Positions 7,333 to 16,789 of a DNA stretch of 64,000 nucleotides are shown here, piece after piece (the stretch's first letter is position 1; each line of letters opens with the position of its first letter). A program made the translations under genes and the position numbers. The stretch comes from Halorussus aquaticus (GTDB lineage: Archaea; Halobacteriota; Halobacteria; Halobacteriales; Haladaptataceae), in assembly GCF_024218795.1 (NCBI RefSeq), contig NZ_CP100400.1, forward strand, positions 806,001-870,000, written 5' to 3'. The notes under the pieces were generated by a model. It searched no databases. It was not told the origin of the DNA and was given only the letters and a program-made list of their open reading frames with translations.

Positions 7333-8148
7333 TCAGAACTGCTCGGCGAGGTCGTCCAGCGCGTCGTGGTGCTCGGTCGTGTGGGGCGCGGTCAGCGGCG
7401 AGACGCTGATTTTCCCCTCGTAGACCGCCCGGCGGTCGGTGCCCTCCGGGTCGGGCAGGTTGTCGTCCTCCATCTGTCCCCACGTGTTGTCGTGGAGTGT
7501 GACCACGCCGTTCTCCTCGGTGGCGTCCATGTCGTAGACGTGCGAGGGCCGAGTGACGACCATCGGGGTTCGCTGGTCGGTGTCCACCACGCCGCCCCCA
7601 CTGTCTTCCACCGCGCTCCCCTCCGAGGGGAGCGGCGCGTTGACGTTGAGGTACTCGGCGTCCTCGAAGACGCCCGCGTCGGGGGCGCGTTCGACGAGGT
7701 AGCGGACGGCCTCGGCGACCTCTGCGTACTCTTCGAGTTCGGTGTCGCGGGGCCACTCGCTCTGGGGGACGTGGAGCGACGCCGCGATGGCCGGGACCCC
7801 GAAGAAGGCGGCCTCGACCGCGGCGCTGACGGTGCCCGAGCGACCGAGGACGTACGCGCCGATGTTCGCGCCCTCGTTGCATCCCGAGACCACGATGTCG
7901 GGGTAGGGACCGAGTTCCGCGAGTCCGGCGACCACGCAGTCGGAGGGCGTCCCCTCCACGGCGTAGCCGAGTTCGTGTTCGTGGACGGGGACCTCGTAGG
8001 TCATCGCCCGGCCGACCGCGCTCTGGTCGTCGGCGGGCGCGACGGTGGTGACGTTGCCGACCGCCGAGAGGGCGTCGTAGAGGGCGCGGATACCGGGGCT
8101 GTCTATCCCGTCGTCGTTCGTCAACAGGATTTCGCGGTCGTCGCTCAT
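7333..8148 (-). CDS. surE: 5'/3'-nucleotidase SurE
   Basis: A metal-dependent nucleoside monophosphate phosphatase of 271 residues, within the usual SurE range of 250-270. The N-terminal motif ILLTNDDGIDSPGIRAL carries the two metal-binding aspartates, and VVSGCNEGANIG provides the conserved Asn loop. SGTVSAAVEAAFFGVPAIAAS is another family signature. It acts in the cytoplasm in nucleotide turnover and stress survival. It is monocistronic and convergent with the AN1 gene. Confidence 0.95.
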   Translation of the reverse strand: MSDDREILLTNDDGIDSPGIRALYDALSAVGNVTTVAPADDQSAVGRAMTYEVPVHEHELGYAVEGTPSDCVVAGLAELGPYPDIVVSGCNEGANIGAYVLGRSGTVSAAVEAAFFGVPAIAASLHVPQSEWPRDTELEEYAEVAEAVRYLVERAPDAGVFEDAEYLNVNAPLPSEGSAVEDSGGGVVDTDQRTPMVVTRPSHVYDMDATEENGVVTLHDNTWGQMEDDNLPDPEGTDRRAVYEGKISVSPLTAPHTTEHHDALDDLAEQF

Positions 8149-8222
8149 GTTCCAACGTTACGGTGGGCGGTCAAAAGTCCTACCGCTCCGTGCGGCCCCG
8201 TCGGTCCGCGCCGCTCCCGTCG

Positions 8223-9584
8223 TCAGTCGGCCGTCGGGTCCGCGACCCGGCCGAGGAACAGCGGTGCGTTCGTGGGCCGGTGGCGAATCGCGAACAGGAA
8301 CGGCCGGTCGGCCGCGAACGTCGCCGGGTCCGGGGCCGCCGCCGTAAACTCGGCCTCGACGCCGGTAGCCGCGGCCGCCTCGGTCCCCTGCTCGTCCACG
8401 CCGACGTAGGCCTCGTGGACGACCGACCCCAGTTTCAGGTTCGCGTCGGCGTCGCCATCGGCCATCCCGTCGAGGTTCGCGCTCCGAGTGAACGCGGTCG
8501 TCATCCCCATCGCCTCCAGTCGCTCGCTCAGTTCGAGGCTCGACCGGAACTCGAATTTGGGGAGTCGGACCTCCACCTCCCGGGTCTCTGTCGCGTCGAG
8601 CAGTTCCCCGAGGCGGGCGGCGTCGAGGCCTCGCTCGAACTCGCGGAACTCGTCGCGGGGCGGCAGGAGGAGGGTCATGTCCGCGTCTTCGCCCGCGTAG
8701 GGGAGTTCCAGAACCTTCACCCCGTCCACGTCGGCGAACGGGAACCGCTCGCTCTGGTGCATCGTCGGCGCTTCCACGTTCGTCCCGTCGAGCGTCGTGA
8801 ACTCCCTCGGTTCGGTGTCCTCCTCGTCGAACGTCTCGGCCCAGTTCGCCCGGAAGTAGACCGCGTTGGCGAGGACGAGTCGAGTCCTGTGGTCGATGGT
8901 CCCCTCCGGAAACAGTTCGGGTATCTTCTCGCGGGTCCGGTCGGCGACCCACCCGTTGATGGCCTGCCGGGCTTCGTCCGGGGTCTCCGCGAAGTCCGCC
9001 CGACCGAGACCCGCGCCGTAGTGGCGCTCCAGCGTCCCGAGGAACGCCTCCCGGAAGGGGAACTCCTCCTGCCCCCAGAGCGCGTTCGCGCCGACGAATC
9101 GGAAGGCAGCGCCGTCTTCGTTTCCGGTCTCACCAGTCTCGTCTGTCGTTTCGCCAGTCGTCGTCTGCGGTGCCGACTCGTCGCCATCGCCGAGCGGGAG
9201 GGCCGCGCGCAGGGCGGCGACCGACCGGTGGAGGTCCTCGCCCGTCGGGGAGAACCGCATCGTCTCGGCCACGTTCGTCCGGGTCTCGCCGCGCGTCCCG
9301 GCGTAGGTCATGGCGAGCGCGACGCCGAGGCTGTAGGGCGAGACGAACCGGTTCTGGTTCGGCGCGTCGTCGGCGAGACGGTCGAGCAGCGCGAGACCGA
9401 AGTCGGCGTTTCCGGCGACGTAGCTCTCGGTCGGTGCGTCCACGTCTTCGGGAACGCTCGTCTCGGGGACGCTCGCGGGGTCCGGGCCGGTTCCCGCCGA
9501 CGGGGCGGAGTCCGCCGAGACGCACCCGGCGAGACCGGCGGCCCCAGCGGCGGCGAGGGAAGCGAGGAGGTGGCGGCGGTCCAT
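8223..9584 (-). CDS. Serpin-family protease inhibitor, predicted lipoprotein
   Basis: A 453-residue serpin with an N-terminal signal (MDRRHLLASLAAAGAAGLAGCVS) ending in a lipobox Cys, so it is probably anchored outside the cell membrane. Serpin landmarks are NRFVSPYSLGVALAMTYAGTRG near the N-terminus, INGWVADRTREKIPELF, LVLANAVYFRANW, and the C-terminal DRPFLFAIRHRPTNAPLFLGRV. The reactive-centre hinge EQGTEAAAATG is rich in small residues, as in inhibitory serpins. The frame is open to 9689, but the ATG at 9584 begins the signal peptide. An inverted repeat sits upstream at 9626-9643. Confidence 0.92.
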   Translation of the reverse strand: MDRRHLLASLAAAGAAGLAGCVSADSAPSAGTGPDPASVPETSVPEDVDAPTESYVAGNADFGLALLDRLADDAPNQNRFVSPYSLGVALAMTYAGTRGETRTNVAETMRFSPTGEDLHRSVAALRAALPLGDGDESAPQTTTGETTDETGETGNEDGAAFRFVGANALWGQEEFPFREAFLGTLERHYGAGLGRADFAETPDEARQAINGWVADRTREKIPELFPEGTIDHRTRLVLANAVYFRANWAETFDEEDTEPREFTTLDGTNVEAPTMHQSERFPFADVDGVKVLELPYAGEDADMTLLLPPRDEFREFERGLDAARLGELLDATETREVEVRLPKFEFRSSLELSERLEAMGMTTAFTRSANLDGMADGDADANLKLGSVVHEAYVGVDEQGTEAAAATGVEAEFTAAAPDPATFAADRPFLFAIRHRPTNAPLFLGRVADPTAD

Positions 9585-9625
9585 GTGCGGGGAGAGGATC
9601 GACGCGCTTGAGTATCTTGTCGAGA

Positions 9626-9643
9626 GTGAAACCGGCGTTTCAC
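9626..9643 (-). promoter_or_regulatory. Inverted repeat upstream of serpin
   Basis: GTGAAAC (9626-9632) and GTTTCAC (9637-9643) form a perfect 7-base inverted repeat, 42-59 bases before the serpin start. It sits just upstream of the expected TATA position and is a candidate regulator site. Confidence 0.4.
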
Positions 9644-9735
9644 CTACCGCTCGGAACCGGACGGACACCATCACGGAGATGATTGCCAACTGGAGCGCCC
9701 TGCACGCCTGCCAATCTGGCCTTTCGTACAGTTCG

Positions 9736-11097
9736 TCAGTTCCGCGCGGGGTGGTCGTCCGCGAGTCGGGTCCGGCCTTCCTCCTCGAAGAGGTTCTCCC
9801 GGAGGGTTTCGCCCTCGTAGCCCTCGCGGACGAGTCCGCGCTCGCGGAGTTCCGGCACCACCATGTCCACGAAGTCCCGGAGAGTCCCCTGCCGGACGAT
9901 TTCCTTGATATTGAACCCGTCCACGCCCACGTCCTCGTACCAGTGCTGGAGTTCGTCGGCGACCTGCTCGGGACTGCCCACGACGACGGGCGAGGTGGAC
10001 CCGAGTCCCGCGAACTCCGCGACCTCCTCGACGGTCCAGTCGCGGTCGGGGTCGTTCTTGGTGAACGCGTTGATGGCCCCCTGAATCGCGTCGGTCTCGA
10101 TGTGTTCGACCTTCTGATCGGGGTCGAGTTCCGAGAAGTCGAGGTCGATGAACCCCGAGAGCAGCGCGAGGGTGGCCTCGGTGTCCACGTTCTCGGCGTA
10201 CGTCTCGTACTTCTGCCGAGCTATCTCCTCGGTCTCCCCCACGACGGGCGCGATACCCGGGAAGAACAGGAGGTCGTCGGGGTCCCGGCCCTTCGCCGCG
10301 GCCCGGTCGCGCATGTCCTCGACGTAGTCCCGGACGCCTTCTTCGGTGAGTTGACTGACGAACACCGCCTCGGCGTTGTCGGCGGCGAACTCCCGGCCGC
10401 GGTCCGACGACCCCGCCTGATACAGCACGGGCGTCCGCTGGGTCGAGGGTTCCGCGCCATGGGGACCGGGCACGTCGAAGAACTCGCCTTCGAAGTCGAT
10501 GGCCCGCACCTTCTCGGGGTCGGTGTACACTCCGCTCTCGCGGTCGCGAACCACGGCGTCGTCGTCCCAACTGTCCTCCCAGAGCGCGTAGCAGACGTCC
10601 ATGAACTCGTCGGCACGGTCGTACCGGTCGTCGTGGTCCATCCGCTCGCCGAGTCCGAGGTTCCGGGCCGCGCTCTCCAGATAGGACGTGACGATGTTGA
10701 ACGCCACCCGGCCGTCGGTGAGGTGGTCGAGCGTCGAGAGTTCGCGCGCCAACTGGTAGGGGTGGTTGTACGAGGTGGACTTGGTGACCGCGAAGCCGAG
10801 GTTGTCGGTGACCGACGCCATCGCGGGGACGAGGTACGCGGGGTCGTTCGACGGCGTCTGTATCGCGTTCTCGATGGCGGTCTCCCGGTCGCCGCCGTAC
10901 ACGTCGTAGATGCCCCGCACGTCGGCGAAGAACACGCCGTCGAACCCGCCGCGCTCGGCGGTCCGGGCGACCTCCTGCCAGTAGTCGGCGTCGGTGTAGC
11001 GGTCCGACTGGTCGCCCGGCGTCCGCCAGTTGCCGGTCGTGACGTGTTCGACCGAGTTCATCGTGAAGAGGTTGAGGTGGATGTAGTCGCTACTCAT
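9736..11097 (-). CDS. LLM-class FMN-dependent monooxygenase (NtaA/SnaA/DszA family)
   Basis: A 453-residue flavin-dependent oxidoreductase of the bacterial-luciferase superfamily. Family features: an N-terminal NLFTMNSVEHVTTGNWRTPGD, the RGGFDGVFFADV strand, the central DHLTDGRVAFNIVTSY motif, then PVLYQAGSSDRGREFAADNAEAVF. The length matches NtaA/SnaA-type monooxygenases, which use reduced FMN supplied by a reductase to attack chelators, sulfur or other small compounds. The substrate is unknown and no flavin reductase is adjacent. It is monocistronic. Confidence 0.9.
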   Translation of the reverse strand: MSSDYIHLNLFTMNSVEHVTTGNWRTPGDQSDRYTDADYWQEVARTAERGGFDGVFFADVRGIYDVYGGDRETAIENAIQTPSNDPAYLVPAMASVTDNLGFAVTKSTSYNHPYQLARELSTLDHLTDGRVAFNIVTSYLESAARNLGLGERMDHDDRYDRADEFMDVCYALWEDSWDDDAVVRDRESGVYTDPEKVRAIDFEGEFFDVPGPHGAEPSTQRTPVLYQAGSSDRGREFAADNAEAVFVSQLTEEGVRDYVEDMRDRAAAKGRDPDDLLFFPGIAPVVGETEEIARQKYETYAENVDTEATLALLSGFIDLDFSELDPDQKVEHIETDAIQGAINAFTKNDPDRDWTVEEVAEFAGLGSTSPVVVGSPEQVADELQHWYEDVGVDGFNIKEIVRQGTLRDFVDMVVPELRERGLVREGYEGETLRENLFEEEGRTRLADDHPARN

Positions 11098-11199
11098 TGG
11101 TCGGACCGTGGGTTCCGGCGGGTGAAAAGGCGGGGATACCGGCGAGACGTGCGGCCGACCTCGGACGACGACGGCGGGCGGTCGCTTCGTCGCTGGCGG

Positions 11200-12126
11200 T
11201 CAGTCGTCGGCCCGCGCGACGAACCGCCGGGTGTCGCCCGCGAGGTCGGCGATGGCGCGTCGCTTGAGGACGACGAACCCGGCGAACACGAGGAGGAATC
11301 CGAGGACGGTGAGCGCGGTTATCGACTCTCCGAGGACCGCGACGCCGACGATAGTCGCGACGACCGGCACGAGGTAGGCGACCAGCGACGTTTCCAGCGC
11401 GCCCCTGACTTCGAGGAGCGTGAAGTAGATGACGAAGGCTATCGCGGTGGCGAAGACGCCGAGGTACGCGACCGCTCCGGCGGCCGCCGCGGTCCGCGGG
11501 AGCGCGAGCGGTTCGCCGAGACCCGCGCTGACGGCGTGCAGGACGAGCGCCCCGACGAACATCGACCATCCCGTGAGCGCGGTCCGTTCGAGCGTCGGCC
11601 GGGCGCGCTGTATCAGGACGCCCCCGAGCGCGACGCCCGCGACCTGAAGCAGGATGAGGAGTCTCCCGACGACGTCGTCGCCGAGCAGGTTCGCGGGGTC
11701 CGGCCGGACGATGAGTCCGACGCCGACGAGTCCCAGCACGATGCCCACCGCACCGCGGGCCGAGACGCGTTCCTCCGGCAGCAACGCGAGCGCCCATAGC
11801 GAGGTTGCGATGGGAACGAGGCTCTGCATGATGGCCGCCACCCCGCTGGGGACGGTCTGCTGACCGACGAAGAGGAACGCGTTCGCGGCCACCAGAAACA
11901 GTCCGCCGGCGAGGACGGCGCTCGCGCTGGCGCGGTCGGTCGGCCACGGCGCAGTGTCGCGGACGAACGCGTAGCCCAGCAGGAGGACGGCGGCCACGTC
12001 GTACCGGAAGGCGGCGAACAGCACGGGTTCCAGCGATTCGAGACCGACCGAAATCGCCATGAACGAGAACCCCCACAGCACGGCGAGCGCGGCGAACAGT
12101 CCGACGGTAGCGGTGCGGTCGTTCAC
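11200..12126 (-). CDS. EamA-type DMT family transporter
   Basis: A 308-residue membrane protein with about ten hydrophobic segments arranged as two EamA repeats, roughly residues 8-145 and 155-292. The second repeat contains LGVFATAIAFVIYFTLLEVRGAL and SLVAYLVPVVATIVGVAVLGE, the usual EamA closing motif. It is a drug/metabolite-type exporter; the cargo is unknown. It starts 7 bases after the stop of the ATP-grasp ligase at 12134, so the two are one operon and the transporter may export a product of that ligase (inference). Confidence 0.9.
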   Translation of the reverse strand: MNDRTATVGLFAALAVLWGFSFMAISVGLESLEPVLFAAFRYDVAAVLLLGYAFVRDTAPWPTDRASASAVLAGGLFLVAANAFLFVGQQTVPSGVAAIMQSLVPIATSLWALALLPEERVSARGAVGIVLGLVGVGLIVRPDPANLLGDDVVGRLLILLQVAGVALGGVLIQRARPTLERTALTGWSMFVGALVLHAVSAGLGEPLALPRTAAAAGAVAYLGVFATAIAFVIYFTLLEVRGALETSLVAYLVPVVATIVGVAVLGESITALTVLGFLLVFAGFVVLKRRAIADLAGDTRRFVARADD

Positions 12127-12133
12127 GTCGGTC

Positions 12134-13417
12134 TCAGCAGGAGCAGTAGTACTCTTGGGTGCCGAACTCCGTGCTGAGAAGCTGGTACGCCGGGGCCGGG
12201 TCGGAGGGCCGGTACACCCCGGTCGTCAGGTCGCCGCTCGCCTCGAAGTCGCCCGACATGAGCGAGAGCCACTCCTCGCGGCCCAGCACGTCCGCGAAGC
12301 CGTCGGTGCCGAGCGCCTTGAGGTAGTCGGCGAGGTAGACCCAGCGCGCGTCCCGAACTTCGTCGGCGTCGTACTCCTCGCCGACCGTCTCGGCGTAGGC
12401 CGCCAGCGGGAGGTTCGCGCCCGCCTGCACCGGCAGGGAGATCCACTTCCACGGCCGGGTGTTCACGTCGATGAGGACGTACTCCTCGCGGTCGCCGTCG
12501 TAGAGGAACTCGGCCTCGCTGATGCCGTAGTAGCCCGTCTCCTCCAGCACGGCGAGCGCGTTCTCCTCGACCTGCGGGGCGTCCGCTCGCTGGACGAGAC
12601 AGGAGGTGCCGTAGCCCAGCGGGTACCGGACCCGAGCGTTGCCGACGAAGGTGACGGCCTCGCCCTCGCGGGGGACGTAGGAGGCCAGCGAGCAGTCCTC
12701 GCCCTGCACGGCCGGGACCTTCTCTTGGGCCATCACGCGGATGCCCTCCGCGGCGGCGTTGGCCACCACGTCCTCCAGTTCCGCCTCGTCGGCGACTTCG
12801 ACGACGTTCGTGCCGACGGCCTCGGAGAACTTGCGCTTGAGCGCGGGCTTGACGACGAGCGGGAAGCCCAGTCGCTCGGCGGCCTCGGCGGCGGGGACGC
12901 TCTCGCGGTCGTTCCCGGCCGGACCGGTCTCGCCGCCGGTCTCGGCGGGGTCGGTCTCGGCGATGCGGTAGGTCTCGGGGTAGGGAACGTCGAGTCGCTC
13001 GGCCACGTCGTACAGCGACTCCTTGTCCAGCACGCGGTCGATGGTCGCGCGCTCGGCGAACGGCAGTCGGACGCCCTCGGGTTCGGTCCGGGAGAAGGCG
13101 TGGACCCACTCGTCCATGCACCCGAACGCGACCGGTTCGTGGTCGAGTTCGGCCGCCAGCGCCTCCACGTCCTCGCGGAAGCCCTCCTCGTCGTCGAGGG
13201 GGTACGTGACCCGTCCCGCGAAGTCCACGGCGTCGGAGTAGGGCGCGACCCCCTTCTCGTTGCGGTCGATGGCGACGACGGGCACGTCGCGGGCCTTCAG
13301 CGCGCGGGCGACACTCAGGCCGGTGACGTGGGCGTTGCAGACGATAGCTGGCGGGCGGTCGAAGTCGGCGTCCGCGAGCGCGTCGCGGAGGCCCTCGAAC
13401 GAGCGAAAGGTAGCCAT
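12134..13417 (-). CDS. ATP-grasp carboxylate-amine ligase
   Basis: A 427-residue ATP-grasp enzyme. The N-terminal Rossmann-like part (PAIVCNAHVTGLSVARALKARDVPVVAIDRNEKG) is followed by the ATP-grasp core with LGFPLVVKPALKRKFSEAVG near 155-180, ISEAEFLYDGDREEYVLIDVNTRPWKW as the metal-binding EXD/N strand, and a C-terminal extension. It would join a carboxylate to an amine with ATP; the substrates are unknown. The frame is open to 13543, but the ATG at 13417 starts conserved sequence. It is the first gene of an operon with the DMT transporter and ends in a CxC motif. Confidence 0.88.
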   Translation of the reverse strand: MATFRSFEGLRDALADADFDRPPAIVCNAHVTGLSVARALKARDVPVVAIDRNEKGVAPYSDAVDFAGRVTYPLDDEEGFREDVEALAAELDHEPVAFGCMDEWVHAFSRTEPEGVRLPFAERATIDRVLDKESLYDVAERLDVPYPETYRIAETDPAETGGETGPAGNDRESVPAAEAAERLGFPLVVKPALKRKFSEAVGTNVVEVADEAELEDVVANAAAEGIRVMAQEKVPAVQGEDCSLASYVPREGEAVTFVGNARVRYPLGYGTSCLVQRADAPQVEENALAVLEETGYYGISEAEFLYDGDREEYVLIDVNTRPWKWISLPVQAGANLPLAAYAETVGEEYDADEVRDARWVYLADYLKALGTDGFADVLGREEWLSLMSGDFEASGDLTTGVYRPSDPAPAYQLLSTEFGTQEYYCSC

Positions 13418-13553
13418 ACTCGTGATTCTCTCCGCGGGCGTTAAAAGCCGTCCGAGTCGGCAAAGTCGTCCGGGGTCTGGGACGGGTACGCCGGTTCGGC
13501 GTCGTCGATGTGCGAAGGGACGACCGACTCCGACGGCCCACATTTATGTCGGT

Positions 13554-14354
13554 ATGGCGAGACGTGGCGGTCAGATGATACCCGATACGCCCGGTTCAGG
13601 CGTCGCTGGACTCCTCTCGGCTCCTCGCGACCGACTCGAACGAACGGCGGCCGCGTTTTCGGCACTCGAATCCCGGTGGCTGCTCGCGGCGATAGCGCCG
13701 GTGGTCCTGACGGCGGCGGTAATCACCGCGGGGTACGTGGCGTCCGGCGGCGAGGACCCCGGGTTTCCGCCGCAGTTCGCCACCTTCGTCTACGGTGTGA
13801 GCAACGTCGTCGTACTCGGCGTCCTCTACGCTCGGTTCCCGGAGAGGGTGTGGCGTGCGAGCGCGCTCTTTCGGAGACCCTCGAAGCGCGAACTCGCCGC
13901 TGGCGTCCTCGCCACGGCGGCGGGGGTCGCGGTCGGGTGGCCGCTCACGACGCTCCTCGCGGACGCCGCCGGAATCGCCCGATACACCGTGCCGTCGGTC
14001 GTCGCGCCGTTCGGGTTCTCGCCGGTCGGCATCCTCGCGCTGTTCTTCGGGTCGGTCGTCGTCGCGCCGGTGGCAGAGGAGATTCTGTTCCGCGGACTGT
14101 TCCTCGGCGTCGTCCTCGACCGGGGATACGGCCCGTACGCGGCCGCGGCGAGTTCGCTCGCCGTGTTCGCCGCGCTCCACGCGTTCACCGCCGGGGCCGC
14201 TGGCGTCGTGAACGCGCTCCTTCTCGGAGCGCTGCTCACGTGGCTCAGGTTCCGATTCGACAACCTCGCGGGTGCGTGGCTCCTGCACGCGCTCAACAAC
14301 CTGCTGGAGTTCCTCGTGGCGATATCGGTGTTCCCGTCGCTGTACGCGCTCTAA
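13554..14354 (+). CDS. CPBP family intramembrane metalloprotease
   Basis: A 266-residue polytopic membrane protein with the CPBP (Rce1/CAAX-like) glutamic protease motifs: VVAPVAEEILFRGLFLGVVL (EExxxR), then FAALHAF with the second-motif His, and AWLLHALNN with the third. About seven to eight hydrophobic segments are visible. The substrate is unknown. Two starts are possible: the ATG at 13554 used here, or the ATG at 13575, which lies about 28 bases after a CATTTATG element and would be leaderless. It is divergent from the ATP-grasp gene. Confidence 0.9.
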   Translation: MARRGGQMIPDTPGSGVAGLLSAPRDRLERTAAAFSALESRWLLAAIAPVVLTAAVITAGYVASGGEDPGFPPQFATFVYGVSNVVVLGVLYARFPERVWRASALFRRPSKRELAAGVLATAAGVAVGWPLTTLLADAAGIARYTVPSVVAPFGFSPVGILALFFGSVVVAPVAEEILFRGLFLGVVLDRGYGPYAAAASSLAVFAALHAFTAGAAGVVNALLLGALLTWLRFRFDNLAGAWLLHALNNLLEFLVAISVFPSLYAL

Positions 14355-14385
14355 GTCACGGTCCTAATTCGAGGCGGAACCGCTC

Positions 14386-15801
14386 TCACACCGGAATTCG
14401 GTCCACGACGGTCTCCTCGTCCACGACCAGATTGTACGCGTCCTCGTCGTCGTTCCACAGCACCAACACCTGCTCGAAGGCGAGCAGGTCGCCGTAGTCC
14501 GCGGACGCGAGGTCGGCGTTCAGCGAGGTCTCGCGGGTCAACACCGCGAAGTGGTCCTCCGACTCGCTCCCGTCGCTGACCTTGAACAGGGGGTTCCGGT
14601 CGCCCTCCGCCAGCGAGTGGCTGAGTTTCACCGCCACGAGGTCGATGCGCTCGGTGACGTGGCGCTCCATCTGGGCCATCTTCGCCACGTCGTCGGTGGA
14701 GGCCGTGAACTCCGCCTTCCGCCGACCGTCCGGTCGCAGAATCGAGTAGGAGAACTGCACGTCGGCGTTGACGAACTCGCCGGACGCGCCCCCGGCCTCG
14801 TCGAGTTTGCGCTGGAACGCGGGCACGTCGAGGTCGGGTTGCACGTCGAACGACCACCCGCGGTCGGTCGGGCGCTCGTCGGACCAGAGGCGCAGCGTCG
14901 GCGAGAAGACGGCGGCCGCACGGGCGTCGCCGGCCACGGCGCGCTCGACCCGCCGGAGGCCGATGCTGGTCTCGCGGTCGGCGGGTTCGATCGCGAGGAC
15001 CGCGCCGTCGTCGGCGAGGAAGTCGAGGTATCGCCGGACGACCGCCTCGGGGTCGTCGAGTTCGTTCAGGACGTTGGCGAACAGTATCAGGTCGTACTCC
15101 CGGCCGTCCTCGAGTTCGAACTCTTCGGCGGTCTCGCGGCGGAGTTGCGGGTGGACGTTCCGCCCCGTCTCGGCGACGAGTCGGTCGAACACGTCCGCGG
15201 CGGCGTCGCTCGGTTCGACCGCGTCGTACTCTACCAGTGCATCTTCCGGCAGGTAGTCGGCGATGCCGAGCGCCGGGCCGCCGACCCCCGCGCCCACGTC
15301 GAGAATCCGGAGGTGGCGACCCACCAGTCCCGCTTCGGCGAGTTCGTGGAGGACGTACTGGACCACCGCGTAGTTGTCCGGCAAGTGGTAGATGGCGTAA
15401 CCGAGCGCGGCCGTCTCGTCGTACTCCACCGGGTTGTTCCGGAAGTAGTCCTCCTTGAGTCGCCGAATCGCCTCGCGGAGTCGGTCGCCCGACTCGCCGG
15501 TCTGCCAGTCGGGACCGAATCGCTCGACGAGCAGGTTCTCCAGCGCTCGCCCGTACTCCGGCGGGAACGCCTCGACGCCCCGGAACGTCGGGGCGACCGA
15601 CCCCTCTTCGACCGGGACGAAGGTGGCGTCGTCGCGCTCCACGAGACCGAGCGAGGCGGCCTCCTCCCGGAGGGTCTGGCGGACGACGCCGGGATGCGGT
15701 TGACTGTCGATGTACTCGGCGATTTCGTCGGGGTCTATCGGTCGAACGTTCCGCAGGTACTTCGCGTTCTCCCGGACCTTCTGGCGTAACTCGTCGTTCA
15801 T
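14386..15801 (-). CDS. Rsm22-like SAM-dependent methyltransferase
   Basis: A 471-residue class I methyltransferase. An N-terminal helical region (MNDELRQKVRENAKYLRNVRPIDPDEI) precedes a domain with YAIYHLPDNYAVVQYVLHEL, then the SAM-binding motif LRILDVGAGVGGPALGIADYL at about 173-193 and the acidic loop DLILFANVLNELDDP. The layout and length fit archaeal members annotated as small ribosomal subunit Rsm22 family, which suggests rRNA or ribosome assembly as the target, but this is not proven. It overlaps the prephenate dehydrogenase stop by four bases and is the second gene of that operon. Confidence 0.85.
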   Translation of the reverse strand: MNDELRQKVRENAKYLRNVRPIDPDEIAEYIDSQPHPGVVRQTLREEAASLGLVERDDATFVPVEEGSVAPTFRGVEAFPPEYGRALENLLVERFGPDWQTGESGDRLREAIRRLKEDYFRNNPVEYDETAALGYAIYHLPDNYAVVQYVLHELAEAGLVGRHLRILDVGAGVGGPALGIADYLPEDALVEYDAVEPSDAAADVFDRLVAETGRNVHPQLRRETAEEFELEDGREYDLILFANVLNELDDPEAVVRRYLDFLADDGAVLAIEPADRETSIGLRRVERAVAGDARAAAVFSPTLRLWSDERPTDRGWSFDVQPDLDVPAFQRKLDEAGGASGEFVNADVQFSYSILRPDGRRKAEFTASTDDVAKMAQMERHVTERIDLVAVKLSHSLAEGDRNPLFKVSDGSESEDHFAVLTRETSLNADLASADYGDLLAFEQVLVLWNDDEDAYNLVVDEETVVDRIPV

Positions 15802-16571
15802 GATTCGTCCTCGGTCGCCGGGTTCGCGGCCGTCTCGCTCGCCTCCCGGTACAGGCGGGCGAACTCCTCGGCGTCGGCGTCGGCGAGGCGGGCGGCGGCG
15901 TCCGCGACGCGGTCTGCCCCGCCGAACGTCGCCTGAATCTCGGCGTACACCGACGGTTCGTTGCCGGTGACTTGGTCGGCGACGGCCGAGAGGTCCTCGA
16001 AAATCGGCGTCGTGAGTCCCCTTGGAACGTCGTCGGCCGCGAGCGCGAACGCGAGGACCGCGGCGTGCGCGCCCGCCTGCACCGTCTCCATCGCCTCGTC
16101 GTGGTCCGCGGGCGTGGTCTCGACCAGTCGGTTGCCCGCCGCTTCGAGCGCGTCGAACAGTCGGTCGGTGACCGGCCCGGACTCGTCGGTGACTACCGCG
16201 ACGTTCCCCGGCGCGTTGGCGGCAGCGAACAGGGGGTGGAGGCTCGCGCGTTCGCGGTCGGGAGCGGCCGCGGCCATCGCGGCCACGGGGTCGGCCATCT
16301 GGCCCGTCACGTCCACGAGCGCGCGCTCGGCGTTCGGCGCGTGGGTCTCGATGGCCTCGCTCGCGGCGGAGATGGGCACCGCGACGCAGACCGCGTCGAA
16401 CCGCTCGTCGGTCGAGTTCGGGACGGCGCGGCCGCCGACGGACTTCGCGGCCGCTTCGGCGACGTCGGGGTCGACGTCGGCGAACGCCACGTCGGCGTCA
16501 CCGAGTTCGCTCGCCGCTACATCGCCGAACCATCGACCCATCTCGCCCGCACCCACGACGAGTAGCTTCAT
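15798..16571 (-). CDS. tyrA: Prephenate dehydrogenase
   Basis: Oxidatively decarboxylates prephenate to 4-hydroxyphenylpyruvate in tyrosine synthesis. The 257-residue protein begins with the Rossmann dinucleotide motif MKLLVVGAGEMGRWFG (GAGEMG at 7-12), then DVDPDVAEAA ending the second strand. DVTGQMADPVAAM and ASLHPLFAAANAP (catalytic His region) are dehydrogenase signatures, and the helical C-terminal half is the dimerisation domain. It follows the pathway logic of the chorismate mutase at 945, although the genes are 15 kb apart. It is the first gene of the operon with the Rsm22-like methyltransferase. Confidence 0.92.
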   Translation of the reverse strand: MKLLVVGAGEMGRWFGDVAASELGDADVAFADVDPDVAEAAAKSVGGRAVPNSTDERFDAVCVAVPISAASEAIETHAPNAERALVDVTGQMADPVAAMAAAAPDRERASLHPLFAAANAPGNVAVVTDESGPVTDRLFDALEAAGNRLVETTPADHDEAMETVQAGAHAAVLAFALAADDVPRGLTTPIFEDLSAVADQVTGNEPSVYAEIQATFGGADRVADAAARLADADAEEFARLYREASETAANPATEDES

Positions 16572-16789
16572 CGAGAGGGAATAGCCGGTCGGGTCTCAAA
16601 AGGAGTTCGCTCCGGTCGGCGTCCCGACTCCCCGCCTCCTCGGGGTCCGGCGAGTTACTCGGACGCCGGTACCCACCGATTGGTACCGGTTCGACTCCAC
16701 CAGCGTTCGCGGAGCACTCCGAAGCACCGGTGACGGGGTCGGCGGAAATATTCGCCATCGTTACTTAGGTGGAGCATAAATACGCTACC

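Noticed and set aside
9583..11799. Plus-strand ORF of 738 codons
   Set aside because: Complementary frame of the LLM monooxygenase and DMT transporter genes, both of which have clear family motifs.
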